The notes under the pieces: model-generated
Database searches by the model: none
The model's input: only the letters and a program-made list of their open reading frames with translations
What the model was told of the DNA's origin: nothing
Position numbers and translations under genes: made by a program
Assembly (NCBI GenBank): GCA_030594645.1
Contig: JAUVEU010000002.1
Coordinates: forward strand, 1-64,000
Direction of reading: 5' to 3'
Source of the DNA: Candidatus Aegiribacteria sp.
Lineage (GTDB): Bacteria > Fermentibacterota > Fermentibacteria > Fermentibacterales > JCC-6
Length of the DNA: 64,000 nucleotides
In this document: piece after piece, positions 52,255 to 62,187 of the stretch
How the letters are laid out: each line of letters opens with the position of its first letter
How positions within the stretch are numbered: the first letter of the stretch is position 1

Positions 52255-54180
52255 TCAGGGCAACTCCGGTCGTTTGCATCCAGCCAACGCTGTATCCACC
52301 GCTTTGCCCAGTTCCATTGTTCCTCTGTCGCCTTCACCGTGAATGCGCAAAGCAACCCTGTTTGATTTCATTTCACGTTCACCGATAATGAACATGAATG
52401 GAACCTTGCTGGTTTCCGCATCTCTGATGCGATATCCTATTGTTTCACTTCTACCGTCAATTCTGCAGCGAAGACCTTCGCTCTCAAGTATATCCGCTAT
52501 TTCCACGGCCTTCTCATGCTGATCTGACGTAATAGGTAAGATAATAATCTGAACTGGAGCAAGCCAGCCCGGAAGGTTGCCTGCGTAATGCTCAATTAAA
52601 TTACCAATAAATCTTTCTACGGAGCCGAATAAAGCCCTGTGAACCATATATACCTTGTGTTCCTGTCCATCATCTCCAACGTAAGTGAGGTTGAAGCGAT
52701 CAGGAATATTAAAGTCAAACTGAACCGTAGGACCCTGCCAGTATCTTCCAAGTGCGTCTTTCATCTTGATATCTATCTTGGGCCCGTAGAAAACCGCTTC
52801 ACCCGCAACCGGCCTGTAATCCTCGCCCATTTCATCAAGCGCCCTTGCCAGAGCGGATTCGACTTTGCTCCACTCCTCCGGCTCACCGGCGTAATGATCG
52901 GGGTCTTCAGGATCCATAAGTGACAGCTCAATTCTGTACCCGAAATCGAAGATCTTAAGGAAATAGAGAGCGAACTTAACAACCTTCTGGATCTCTTCGA
53001 CTATCTGGTCCTCTGTGCAAAAAATATGTCCGTCATCAACAGTGAATCCCCGAACCCGCATGAGGCCATGAAGTACTCCGCTCTTTTCGTACCTGTATAC
53101 CATGCCAAGTTCAGCAAAGCGTATGGGAAGTTCGCGGTATGATCTTTTCCTGTGCTTATAGATGATAATATGCCCGGGGCAATTCATCGGTTTAAGAGCA
53201 TACTCACCGCTGTCGATATCAAGAAAGTACATGTTCTCCCTGTAATAATCATAATGCCCTGAGGTTTTCCAGAGTTCAACAGGAGCGATATGAGGAGTAT
53301 TGACAAGCTGATAGCCGGCTTTTGCATGTGCTTTCTTCCAGTGATTCTCGAGTTCCTCCCGAATAATCGTACCGGCAGGCAGCCAGTAGGTCAGCCCCGG
53401 ACCGCCATCGCCACCGATGACAAAAAGACCAAGCTCAGGACCAAGTTTCCTGTGGTCCCTTTTCTTCGCTTCCTCAAGCATCTCCAGATATGCCTTAAGA
53501 TTCTTTGAAGAGTCAAAAACAGATCCGTAAATGCGGGTCAGCATTTTATTCTTCTCATCACCCCGCCAGTAAGCGCCGGCAACACTGAGAAGCTCAAAAT
53601 GCTTCAATACCTTTGTGGATGGAACATGAGGCCCGCGGCAAAGATCGATGAAATCCCCGTTTGAGTAAACGGATATCTCTTCACCAATATCTCGAAGTTC
53701 TTCAAGCAGTTCCAGCTTGTAATCTTCTCCTCTTTCACTGAAGAGTTTGAAAGCATCCTCGAAGCTCATTCTTCTTCTTATGAATGGCAGATCTTCCTTG
53801 ATCTGTTTCTTCATCTCATCAGAGATCGCATCAAATGCTGAAATGCCGGAGAACTCTGGGATATCCATATCGTAGTAGAATCCATCCTCAATGGATGGAC
53901 CAATACCGAGTTTCGTACCCGGAAACAGCTTCTGAACCGCTCCGGCGAGAAGATGAGCACAACTGTGCCTTAGAGCTTTCTTCCCTTCTTCATCCTGAAA
54001 TGTGAGAATCTCAATCCTGCCGTCTGACGGCAATGGTGTGTTCAGATCAAGAAACTCACCTTCAAATCGAACAAGCAGAGCATTCCTTGCAAGGCCGTGA
54101 GAAACTGATTCCGCAACATCAAGACCGGTAGTGCCGGCCTCAAATTCTTTTACACTGCTGTCTGGGAAAATAATACGCAT
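52255..54180 (-). CDS. thrS: Threonyl-tRNA synthetase
   Basis: The 641-aa class II enzyme charges tRNA-Thr. It has an N-terminal TGS domain (1-61), an editing domain with HSCAHLL, motif 2 VYRYEKSGVLHGLMRVRGFTVDDGH, zinc ligands of the catalytic core (MNCPGH), and a C-terminal anticodon-binding domain with ILPITSDQHEKAVEIA. AAGGAGG precedes the ATG. It heads thrS-infC-rpmI-rplT and lies 46 bp after tRNA-Val on the same strand. Confidence 0.98.
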   Translation of the reverse strand: MRIIFPDSSVKEFEAGTTGLDVAESVSHGLARNALLVRFEGEFLDLNTPLPSDGRIEILTFQDEEGKKALRHSCAHLLAGAVQKLFPGTKLGIGPSIEDGFYYDMDIPEFSGISAFDAISDEMKKQIKEDLPFIRRRMSFEDAFKLFSERGEDYKLELLEELRDIGEEISVYSNGDFIDLCRGPHVPSTKVLKHFELLSVAGAYWRGDEKNKMLTRIYGSVFDSSKNLKAYLEMLEEAKKRDHRKLGPELGLFVIGGDGGPGLTYWLPAGTIIREELENHWKKAHAKAGYQLVNTPHIAPVELWKTSGHYDYYRENMYFLDIDSGEYALKPMNCPGHIIIYKHRKRSYRELPIRFAELGMVYRYEKSGVLHGLMRVRGFTVDDGHIFCTEDQIVEEIQKVVKFALYFLKIFDFGYRIELSLMDPEDPDHYAGEPEEWSKVESALARALDEMGEDYRPVAGEAVFYGPKIDIKMKDALGRYWQGPTVQFDFNIPDRFNLTYVGDDGQEHKVYMVHRALFGSVERFIGNLIEHYAGNLPGWLAPVQIIILPITSDQHEKAVEIADILESEGLRCRIDGRSETIGYRIRDAETSKVPFMFIIGEREMKSNRVALRIHGEGDRGTMELGKAVDTALAGCKRPELP

Positions 54181-54226
54181 GGTCCCGGCAACCTCCTTCC
54201 GGTCAAATTCTTAACCAATAAAAAAA

Positions 54227-54303
54227 TGGTGGGCGATACTGGACTTGAACCAGTGACTTCTTGCATGTCAAGCAAGCACTCTAGCCAACTGAGCTAATCG
54301 CCC
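54227..54303 (-). tRNA. tRNA-Val (anticodon GAC)
   Basis: The minus strand gives a full cloverleaf: acceptor GGGCGAT/ATCGCCC, D-arm GCTC..GAGT, anticodon stem CTTGC/GCAAG with loop TTGACAT (anticodon GAC), T-arm with GGTTCAAGTCC, discriminator A and an encoded CCA. The length is 77 nt. It may be cotranscribed with thrS. Confidence 0.95.
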
Positions 54304-54368
54304 ACCGCTCCAAATGCATGGCCCGAAGGATATACGCAAACTTCGTAATCGTCAAGGTTTGGAATCTT

Positions 54369-54755
54369 TCAGTGAGTCTGCCGACAATTTCCGATCCGCT
54401 CGATAAGAATCATGTTCATTCGATCGATGTTATCCCTGGTTTGCTCGTGATCTGCGCTCAGATCAACAGGTTCAAACTCATTATCACCAAGCAGCTCGAT
54501 CAATGCCGCCGCACTATGATATCTGTAGAGGTAATTAATATCCTTCTTCAGAACCTGAAAAAGCAGCCATCCGGCTTCTTCGAGCGAGGAACGCTCAGCT
54601 ATCACGTACCAGATAGTGTAATAACTGCCGTACCTGCCCCGCTCGACACTTTCGAGTAAACGCTCAGGAGGAAGTGATTCCATCTCCTCCCGCTCGATCT
54701 TACTGTACTCGTCCCACCTGTCCCTCCAGTGTACGGTTCCGCCGGTCAACGGCAT
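54369..54755 (-). CDS. Hypothetical helical protein
   Basis: I do not recognise this 128-aa protein. It is soluble, acidic and predicted helical (WDEYSKIEREEMESLPPERLLESVERGRYG .. YLYRYHSAAALIELL). The final part has SADHEQTRDNIDRMNMILIERIG. Repeated short helices around EEAGWLLFQVL and AAALIELLGD suggest a HEAT- or ARM-like fold, which is only a guess. It overlaps the methyltransferase gene by 10 bp, so it is translated from the same message. Confidence 0.5.
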   Translation of the reverse strand: MPLTGGTVHWRDRWDEYSKIEREEMESLPPERLLESVERGRYGSYYTIWYVIAERSSLEEAGWLLFQVLKKDINYLYRYHSAAALIELLGDNEFEPVDLSADHEQTRDNIDRMNMILIERIGNCRQTH

Positions 54756-55381
54756 ACAACTGTTCTGCCGCCATTCCCGGAATGGTCAAATGAAATGATG
54801 TTTTTCTCTCCCACCAGATCGGTGATCTCCCTGTCACTGTACCTTCGGAAAAGCATTCCTTTCTGGTCTCCGCTGACGAATTTCAGTGTTCCGTCAGGAA
54901 GAATCTCAGCATCATCAATTTGATCCTCATCGGTATCGGGCGGATCGAATGTAAGCAATAGGACACCGTTTCCGGAGAGTACGCGCCTGATCTCATCGAT
55001 GGATTCTCGGGCGGATTCCAGTGTTACATGATCCAGTGAGGCGATACATACTACTGCAGCGAATTCGTTATCCGCAAATGGAATACTGTCAAGGGTTCCC
55101 TGCCTGAATACGCCGGAGAGTTGATGCTGAGCCAGACGCTTAATACAGAATTCAACCGCTCCCTGAGCAATGTCCACTCCGCATATCTGAAATCCTCGAC
55201 CGGCAAGGTAAGCTGCATTTCTTCCTCCGCCGCATCCGAGGTCAAGAACCCTGTCACCCTTCTTCAGATATCTGTCGCAGAAACCGGGAAGAGCGGATGC
55301 AGGAAGGCTTCTTGAAAAATCCATCGTTTCCGGATCAAGATCGCGAAAAAGGCTGTCCCAGTATTCCAGTGGTCCATTCAT
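54746..55381 (-). CDS. SAM-dependent class I methyltransferase
   Basis: The 211-aa protein has motif I VLDLGCGGGRNAAYLAGRG (about 45-63), motif II CGVDIAQGAVEFC, the acidic loop GTLDSIPFADNEFAAVVCIASLDHV and post-motif EIRRVLSGNGVLLLTF. This is the Methyltransf_11/25 fold; the substrate is unknown. It lies 27 bp after the hybrid histidine kinase gene and overlaps a hypothetical gene. Confidence 0.85.
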   Translation of the reverse strand: MNGPLEYWDSLFRDLDPETMDFSRSLPASALPGFCDRYLKKGDRVLDLGCGGGRNAAYLAGRGFQICGVDIAQGAVEFCIKRLAQHQLSGVFRQGTLDSIPFADNEFAAVVCIASLDHVTLESARESIDEIRRVLSGNGVLLLTFDPPDTDEDQIDDAEILPDGTLKFVSGDQKGMLFRRYSDREITDLVGEKNIISFDHSGNGGRTVVCR

Positions 55382-55408
55382 ATTGTTTCAAATCCTGTAT
55401 GGCTCGGA

Positions 55409-57883
55409 TTACAGATCATCACTCATGACGTCAGCAAGCTTTCGGAGCATATCCTTCATTCTGTATGGTTTATGCAGAAATCCCGAGGGACAGTTATCCT
55501 TGAAAGAATTCATTACAACCTGTTCGGTGTATCCGCTGCACATGATGATCCTGATATCCGGCCTGATTTCTCTTATCTTCCTGAATGCTTCTTTGCCATC
55601 CATGTTCGGCATCAGCATGTCCATAAAGACAGCAAGAATCTCTTCCGAATTCTCCCTGAACATCGCTACCGCTTCAAGCCCGTCAGAAGCTGCTATAACG
55701 TCATATCCACTATTCTCCAGAATCTGAATACACACGCTTCTTACTTGCTCATCGTCGTCAACAAAAAGGATCAAACCTCTCTCCGGCTGTTCAGCACACG
55801 TTTCTGCCCTGGGCCTGGATTCTTCGATTTGTACTTCAGTACACGGAAGGTACACTTCAAATCTGGTTCCCTCCCCGCATTCTGAATGAACATTTATTGC
55901 TCCCTTATGTGCTCTGATGATTCCGAGTACAGCTGCCAGTCCCAGTCCTCTTCCATAGGATTTTGTTGTAAAGAAGGGGTCGTATATCAATGCAAAGTTA
56001 TCATCCGGTATGCCGCATCCGGTATCGGAAATCGTCAGGCATACATACCTGCCTTCAAGTATATCTTCGTTGAACCTGTTCTTTTCCAGATACTCGCTGT
56101 CAATCATAACCATGCGGGTTGAGATACTGATGACACCTCCGGTGTCTCCAAGCGCTTCTGACGCGTTTAATATGATGTTCATCACAATCTGTCTGATCTG
56201 CGTGGCATCACCCTCCACAGGAGGAAGATTCCCGGAGGGTTTGAAATCCAGAACAGTATTTTTCGATATGGAAGTCTCCATCAGGTTCAGCATTTCCGCG
56301 ATTAACTTCGATAGCTGAACCGGTTCAATGACGAATATCCCTTTCCCGGAATAGGCGAGAAGCTGATTCGTGAGATCCGCCGCTCTTAGAGCGGATGTTT
56401 CTATACGTCCTATATTCTTCCGGATAACGGATTCGGGGGGAAGCTGATCTAGAGAAAGGCTCGCGTTGCCGAGTATACCCATCAAAAGATTATTGAAATC
56501 ATGAGCTATTCCTCCTGCAAGCACGCCAAGGCTCTCCAGCTTCTGCGCATGCTGTATCCGGGCCTGAAGCCTGTTCTTTTCCTCCTCGGTTTTCTGCCGT
56601 TCTGTTATATCCCTTATGAACACGAGTTCCGCTTGCTCTCCCCTGTAAACAGTAGCATTTCTGTTCAATTCCACATAGATAACTGATCCATCCCGTTTTT
56701 TCAGTCTGATCTTATAGAACGCGGCTTTTTCTATGTCGATTACACTGGTGTCGGTCTGGAATTTAACTGCATCTTCCTGTGAGAAAAAATACTTCCCGAA
56801 TTCCGAACCAGTTATTTCATCTGTTTCAAAACCGAGTACTCTGATAAGCTCCTTATTCGCGAATACTATCCTTGAATCCTGGATGATAACAATACCATCA
56901 CTCGCGCTCTCCACCAGATTTCTGTATTTCTCCTCGCTTTCCTGCAGGGAGATAAGCATCTTCTTTCTTTCAATGAACATTGCGACCTGGTCGGATACAA
57001 ATTCGAGAATTTCCCTGTGTTTCTCGGTGAACTGCATACCAAGCTTATTGGGTTTAAGTGAAAGAACTCCAACTGTTTTTGCACTTATTCGCAGTGGAAC
57101 ACCTATCCATCCTGAAATCAATGATCCTGCGGGTGTAACTTCTCCACTTCTCCTGAGTCTTTCCAATGCGCTGTTGCTGTATATCAGGGCAGTCTTACCG
57201 GTTCTGATCACATGCCGCTCGAGTTCTTCCGCCACAGGATCTGCAGAGGTTTTTTTTCCATGCAGTTCGCCTGTCATGGGATCTACGGCAGCTCCGGTGT
57301 ATTCGTCGTGCAGAGTTATGGAGAATATCGCCGCAGGGAAAATAACATTTATGATTTCATGGAGTTCACGATACAACTCCTTGCTGTCAGGTGAAACAAA
57401 TGCAACTCTGGCAATTCTATAGAGTGATGTTTCAACATTTCTGGATCTTACGCTGTCTGCAATGTTCCGGATGACCGTAATGACGTATACTGTCCTGCCG
57501 TTTTCCTTTAAGGGAATTTTGCGGGTTTCTCTGAAGTATTCCAAACCGTCAATGAGAATGCAGGATTCAGGTGTAACATGAACCTCACCGGTTCTGAATA
57601 CCTTTCTGTACTCATCAAATACCGTCTCAGACAGAAACGGACATAATTCGTGAAGACTCATTCCCTGTCGAGGTTCGGGAATATCGAAATCATCTCCCCA
57701 TTTACGGACAGTATTATTGAACATAACCAGGTTCAGATCGCTATCCACAACATGGATAGCTTCTTTCATCAGGTTGATTATTTCACTGCTTAAAATCTCT
57801 GAGTGTGATGTGTTTTCCACCAGCGGTGATGATTTATGAGAAGTGCCTTTTCTCTCTGATTTACTTTTCCGCATTTGCACCAC
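55409..57883 (-). CDS. Hybrid sensor histidine kinase (PAS-GAF-PAS-HK-REC)
   Basis: The 824-aa cytoplasmic protein has a PAS region (about 30-140), a GAF domain (150-315), and a second PAS (about 325-440; YRNLVESASDGIVIIQD). The HisKA phosphoacceptor LAGGIAHDFNNLLMGILGN follows, then an ATPase domain with N box QIVMNIILNASEAL and G boxes DTGCGIP and GRGLGLAAV. A C-terminal receiver domain has the phosphorylated Asp in VFMDMLMPNMDG. No transmembrane helix is seen, so the signal is probably intracellular. No cognate response regulator gene is adjacent. Confidence 0.93.
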   Translation of the reverse strand: MVQMRKSKSERKGTSHKSSPLVENTSHSEILSSEIINLMKEAIHVVDSDLNLVMFNNTVRKWGDDFDIPEPRQGMSLHELCPFLSETVFDEYRKVFRTGEVHVTPESCILIDGLEYFRETRKIPLKENGRTVYVITVIRNIADSVRSRNVETSLYRIARVAFVSPDSKELYRELHEIINVIFPAAIFSITLHDEYTGAAVDPMTGELHGKKTSADPVAEELERHVIRTGKTALIYSNSALERLRRSGEVTPAGSLISGWIGVPLRISAKTVGVLSLKPNKLGMQFTEKHREILEFVSDQVAMFIERKKMLISLQESEEKYRNLVESASDGIVIIQDSRIVFANKELIRVLGFETDEITGSEFGKYFFSQEDAVKFQTDTSVIDIEKAAFYKIRLKKRDGSVIYVELNRNATVYRGEQAELVFIRDITERQKTEEEKNRLQARIQHAQKLESLGVLAGGIAHDFNNLLMGILGNASLSLDQLPPESVIRKNIGRIETSALRAADLTNQLLAYSGKGIFVIEPVQLSKLIAEMLNLMETSISKNTVLDFKPSGNLPPVEGDATQIRQIVMNIILNASEALGDTGGVISISTRMVMIDSEYLEKNRFNEDILEGRYVCLTISDTGCGIPDDNFALIYDPFFTTKSYGRGLGLAAVLGIIRAHKGAINVHSECGEGTRFEVYLPCTEVQIEESRPRAETCAEQPERGLILFVDDDEQVRSVCIQILENSGYDVIAASDGLEAVAMFRENSEEILAVFMDMLMPNMDGKEAFRKIREIRPDIRIIMCSGYTEQVVMNSFKDNCPSGFLHKPYRMKDMLRKLADVMSDDL

Positions 57884-57925
57884 TTTATCCTGGCCAGAGC
57901 CTGTTTGACAGTACCTTCCGGTAGT

Positions 57926-58909
57926 TTATCCTGTACCGGAGAACATAACTGAGTTAGATAGAGTACTGCCGCCATGCACGATGGTTGTTCCAGCTTCACC
58001 TTCAATAGCTTTAAGAATGTTTCCCGGCGATGTAATCACAACCCTTTGTCCACCGTGTTTCAGGAAACCGATGGAAGCCCGGATTTTTGGCAGCATCGAA
58101 CCCTGGGCAAACTGATTTTCATTTACATGACGCTCCATCTCCTGAAGTGTCGCGATCCGGATACCAGCCTGATCAGGTTTTCCGAAGTTGACATATACCT
58201 CCGGTACTGAAGTAGATATAACATAGAGATCGGCTTCGAGCCGTGTCGCGAGCAGCGCACTGACATGATCCTTATCGATAACCGCAGGAACACCTCTGAC
58301 TTTGTAACCCTCACGTACGACCGGAATTCCTCCGCCCCCCGCGCAGATGACTATCTGTCCCGCATTCACCAGAGTTCTGATGGCTTCGAGTTCAAGAATT
58401 CGTCTGGGTTTTGGTGAGGATACGACCCTCCGCCATCCCCTTCCGGAATCCTCCTTCATGATCCAGCCATATTTTTCGCTGACCTCTACGGCTTCGCTTT
58501 CATTATAGAAAGATCCAACAGGCTTCGTTGGTTTTTCGAAAGCCGGATCATCTGGCGCGACAAGAACCTGAGTTATAAGTGCGGTAACTGGAATGTCTAT
58601 GTTCCGTTCCTCCAGGACATCGCCTAGAACCTGCTGCAGAAAATAACCAATATAGCCCTGTGTGGCAGCAACATTAATATCCATGCCATCAGGCGGAACG
58701 ATTTTTGAAGCAAGGGTGTTCCTGAGAAGTTCAAAGCCTACCTGTGGCCCATTGCCATGGGTTATGACCAGCCCTCCCCGAAGCTGGGCTATAGTGGCGA
58801 TTTCCTCGCAGACTTCACGAGCAAGCGTATGCGTATCGAGGTTGCCACTCTTGCCTCCCGGAGAAACCAGAGAGTTCCCACCAACAGCTACCACCGTCCT
58901 TGAAGTCAT
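57926..58909 (-). CDS. arcC: Carbamate kinase
   Basis: The 327-aa amino-acid-kinase-fold enzyme converts carbamoyl phosphate and ADP to ATP and carbamate. VVAVGGNSLVSPGG, VITHGNGPQVGFELLRN, ICAGGGGIPVV, VIDKDHVSALLA and GSMLPKIRASIGFL are all carbamate-kinase landmarks. I moved the start to 58909, where GGAGG precedes the ATG. No arginine deiminase or ornithine transcarbamylase is in the window, so the carbamoyl phosphate source is unknown. It begins 1 bp after lspA. Confidence 0.93.
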   Translation of the reverse strand: MTSRTVVAVGGNSLVSPGGKSGNLDTHTLAREVCEEIATIAQLRGGLVITHGNGPQVGFELLRNTLASKIVPPDGMDINVAATQGYIGYFLQQVLGDVLEERNIDIPVTALITQVLVAPDDPAFEKPTKPVGSFYNESEAVEVSEKYGWIMKEDSGRGWRRVVSSPKPRRILELEAIRTLVNAGQIVICAGGGGIPVVREGYKVRGVPAVIDKDHVSALLATRLEADLYVISTSVPEVYVNFGKPDQAGIRIATLQEMERHVNENQFAQGSMLPKIRASIGFLKHGGQRVVITSPGNILKAIEGEAGTTIVHGGSTLSNSVMFSGTG

Positions 58910-58910
58910 T

Positions 58911-59414
58911 CTATGAGCCTCCAAATTCATCATCCTTCTGCGGTGATATCTTTGCACTGCCTCTGTAAAGAATGACAAGAAGTATTCCGCCAATTGTTAT
59001 AGCGATATCCGCAGCGTTAAAGGTAGGCCAGCGCCAGCCGCTCGATCCGATATCGATAAAATCAACAACTTTGCCATAGATGAATCTGTCAAGAAGGTTT
59101 CCCATTGCGCCTCCGAGTATGCCTCCGAGCGCAATCAAAAACAGAGGGGGATAATTCCTGAGCCGCCAGATGAAAACGGAGATAAGAATAACAGCTATTG
59201 CTGTAAAAACGGTCAGAACCATTGGCCCTCCCCATGACATGCTGAATGCAGCTCCCTGATTCCATGCAAGAGTGAACCTGAGAAAGTTACCAATTACAGA
59301 AACAGGCTGATGAAGTTCAAGAGAACCAAGAACAAGCCGTTTGGTCAGCTGATCAATACCGATCACTGCCAGGGCGGTTAAATATCCGTAAGTTCTTTTT
59401 CTTGCATCAGTCAT
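58911..59414 (-). CDS. lspA: Lipoprotein signal peptidase (signal peptidase II)
   Basis: This 167-aa membrane protease cleaves lipoprotein signal peptides before the lipid-modified Cys. Four hydrophobic helices and both catalytic Asp motifs are visible: GNLLDRFIYGKVVDFID and TFNAADIAI. RFTLAWNQGAAFS is the family signature. I moved the start to 59414: its ATG overlaps the ileS stop (ATGACTGA). It serves the many lipoproteins in the window. The ileS-lspA order is common in bacteria. Confidence 0.95.
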   Translation of the reverse strand: MTDARKRTYGYLTALAVIGIDQLTKRLVLGSLELHQPVSVIGNFLRFTLAWNQGAAFSMSWGGPMVLTVFTAIAVILISVFIWRLRNYPPLFLIALGGILGGAMGNLLDRFIYGKVVDFIDIGSSGWRWPTFNAADIAITIGGILLVILYRGSAKISPQKDDEFGGS

Positions 59415-62187
59415 TCGGATCCATACCCTCCAGAACACCGGCACACCTGCTGCAGACATCATCAGGGGTGAGTGTTCCAACTTCGGGAAGTATTTTCCAG
59501 CATCGATTGCATTTGGATCCCTCAGCTTTTTCAACAGATACAGTAACTTCTTCTCCTGCGGTTACATATACCTGAGATACGATCAGAAAATCAGCCCAGT
59601 TCTCACCGTTGGCGCTGCTGACCATTCCTTCAGGAACAGTAAGGTGGATTGCGGCATCAAGACCGCCGCCTATTTCACCACAGGCTCTTTTCTCCTCAAG
59701 TTCCTTCAGCGCGAGTTTCCGTATCTCGATATATGTCTCCCATGAAGCGAGTTCTGCCATCTCCTGCTCTGAAGCAACAAGACCTGCAGTATCCGGATAT
59801 AAAGCCAGATGTACGCTATCCACTCCTTCTTTAAGACAGTCCGGAAGTTCCTTCCATGCTTCCTCAGCAGTGAAGGGAATCATAGGAGCAAGAAGTGTTG
59901 TAAGGTTCTTCAACATATATGCAAGAACCTGTCTGGTCATTCTGACTGAAGCGGAATCAGTATCTCCGCAGTACAGTCTGTCTTTTCTTATATCCAGGTA
60001 TTGACCTGAAAGGCTGATAACGGCAAAGTTCCGTAATTCTCGATATACCCGGTGAAACTGAAATTTCCGGTACTCTTCGATGCAGAACCTGCAGAGTTCT
60101 CTGAAACGGAGATAGATGTACCTGTCAAAACCCTCCAGTTCCGAGGGATCAAGGTTATACTCATTGAATTCTCCAAGGTTGCCCAGCATGAATCGGAGGG
60201 TATTGCGAAGTTTACGGTAAGCCTCCCTCGCGTCATCCAGCTGAGACATGTCAGCCCGGAAATCACATGTGTAATCCACGCTGGCGAACCAGAGACGGAG
60301 TATATCCGCCCCCTGACTGTTGATAACCTTCAAAGGAGAAATCACGTTGCCAATGGACTTGGACATCTTTCTTCCTGTTTTATCCTGAATGAGACCATGG
60401 GTTATAATGTTATCAGCAGGCTTGCTCATGCCAAGCGCTTCGCTCGTTACCAGGCTTAATCCGAACCAGCCGCGGTGCTGGTCGGTAGCTTCCAGATAGA
60501 CCGCCGCAGGACGGGAGAGCCCGTGTTTCTCCGTGAGTACGTTGTAATGACTCAGAGAACTGTCAAACCATACATCCAGTATGTCGTCCACTCTCTCAAG
60601 ATTACGTCCTCCGCAGAACTGGCATTCAGCCTCTTTACCGGCAAGTTTGAATAATTCGGTCGGGCTGAGTTCAAACCAGACATCGGATCCATTCAAAGAG
60701 ATCAGATCAGCCACGGCATCGATCACTTCATGATCAAAAGCCGGTTTACCGCAATCAGAACACGTAAAGACAGGGAGAGCTACGCCCCATGATCTCTGCC
60801 TTGAAAGACACCAGTCGGGACGTACCTCCATCATGTTCCGCATCCGTTCATGGCCCCATGCCGGATGCCAGGATGTTTCCTCGACTCTTTCGAGAACACG
60901 CTTCTTCAAATCTTCATGGGAAAGACTCAGAAAAAATTGTCTTGTCGCTCTGAATATGAGCGGTTTCTTGCAGCGCCAGCAGTGCGGATAACTGTGCTTG
61001 ATATTTCTGCTGTCACCCACAAGATGCCCCGAGTTCTTCAGATCGTCAATTATGACCGGATTCGCCTTGAATACATGCATGCCTGCGTATTTGCCGGCGG
61101 CATCAGAGAAAGTGCCGTTTTCGGTAACAGGGCTGAATATTTCCAGACCGTATTTCAGTCCGACAATGAAATCTTCAGCTCCGTGCCCCGGAGCAGTGTG
61201 AACGCAACCGGTGCCATCCTCCATTGTCACATGATCCGCCAGTATCATCATGGATGTTCTGCCCTCAAGCAGAGGATGCTTCAGAAGAAGACCCTCAAGT
61301 TCGCTGCCGGTGAAGACGGTTTTTTCAAGAACTGTTCCTTCGATACCGGTTTCATTCATGAATGCAGCAGTTCTCGAAAGAGCAACAAGATAGTTCTCTC
61401 CTTCCGAACTGACAATTACATATTTCTCGGAAGGATGGAGCGCTACAGCCAGGTTTGCAGGCAGCGTCCATGGGGTTGTTGTCCAGATAACTGTCCTGGT
61501 CCCCGGAGGAACACCCGCTTTCTCCCATTTTTCAGGATTACTCTGCTGAAATGCAACGTAGATCGAAGGAGAAGAATGGTCTCCGTATTCCACTTCGGCT
61601 TCAGCCAGTGCTGTTCCGCACTTCATGCACCAGTGTATCGGACGGAGTCCCTGATAGACATAATTGTGTTTGACAAGCTCACCGAAAGCCCTGACAATGC
61701 CTGATTCATAATCAGTACTCATGGTGAGATAGGGTTCATCCCAGAGGCCGAACACTCCAAGCCTCTTGAACTCCTCCCTCTGTACTCCTACGAATTCAGC
61801 AGCATACTCGCGGCATTTTTTCCTTATCTCTTCCCTTGAAAGATTTTTTCCACCTTCCGGCTGATCTCCCATTACATGATGCTCGATAGGCATGCCATGG
61901 CAATCCCAGCCTGGAACGTAAGGAGAATCGTATCCCATCATCGTATGTGACTTGACGATGAAATCCTTCAGTATTTTGTTGAGAGCTGTTCCGAGATGAA
62001 CGTGCCCGTTTGCATAGGGAGGTCCATCATGGAGAATGAACAAAGGACCCCCCATTCTCGATTGCCTGATCCTTCCGTAAAGATCTCCCTTATTCCACTC
62101 CTCCAGCGCTTCAGGCTCTTTTGCAATAAGATTGCCTTTCATGGAGAAGCCGGTTCTGGGCAAATTTATTGTGTCCTTGTAGTTCAC
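59407..62187 (-). CDS. ileS: Isoleucyl-tRNA synthetase
   Basis: The 926-aa class I enzyme has the HIGH-like PPYANGHVHLG (about residue 55), an editing domain (about 200-400), KMSKS as GRKMSKSIGN, and a C-terminal zinc-ribbon with CNRCWKILPEVGTLTPDDVCSRC. This is the bacterial type 1 layout. It starts with GTG overlapping the preceding stop (GTGA). Confidence 0.98.
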   Translation of the reverse strand: MNYKDTINLPRTGFSMKGNLIAKEPEALEEWNKGDLYGRIRQSRMGGPLFILHDGPPYANGHVHLGTALNKILKDFIVKSHTMMGYDSPYVPGWDCHGMPIEHHVMGDQPEGGKNLSREEIRKKCREYAAEFVGVQREEFKRLGVFGLWDEPYLTMSTDYESGIVRAFGELVKHNYVYQGLRPIHWCMKCGTALAEAEVEYGDHSSPSIYVAFQQSNPEKWEKAGVPPGTRTVIWTTTPWTLPANLAVALHPSEKYVIVSSEGENYLVALSRTAAFMNETGIEGTVLEKTVFTGSELEGLLLKHPLLEGRTSMMILADHVTMEDGTGCVHTAPGHGAEDFIVGLKYGLEIFSPVTENGTFSDAAGKYAGMHVFKANPVIIDDLKNSGHLVGDSRNIKHSYPHCWRCKKPLIFRATRQFFLSLSHEDLKKRVLERVEETSWHPAWGHERMRNMMEVRPDWCLSRQRSWGVALPVFTCSDCGKPAFDHEVIDAVADLISLNGSDVWFELSPTELFKLAGKEAECQFCGGRNLERVDDILDVWFDSSLSHYNVLTEKHGLSRPAAVYLEATDQHRGWFGLSLVTSEALGMSKPADNIITHGLIQDKTGRKMSKSIGNVISPLKVINSQGADILRLWFASVDYTCDFRADMSQLDDAREAYRKLRNTLRFMLGNLGEFNEYNLDPSELEGFDRYIYLRFRELCRFCIEEYRKFQFHRVYRELRNFAVISLSGQYLDIRKDRLYCGDTDSASVRMTRQVLAYMLKNLTTLLAPMIPFTAEEAWKELPDCLKEGVDSVHLALYPDTAGLVASEQEMAELASWETYIEIRKLALKELEEKRACGEIGGGLDAAIHLTVPEGMVSSANGENWADFLIVSQVYVTAGEEVTVSVEKAEGSKCNRCWKILPEVGTLTPDDVCSRCAGVLEGMDPND

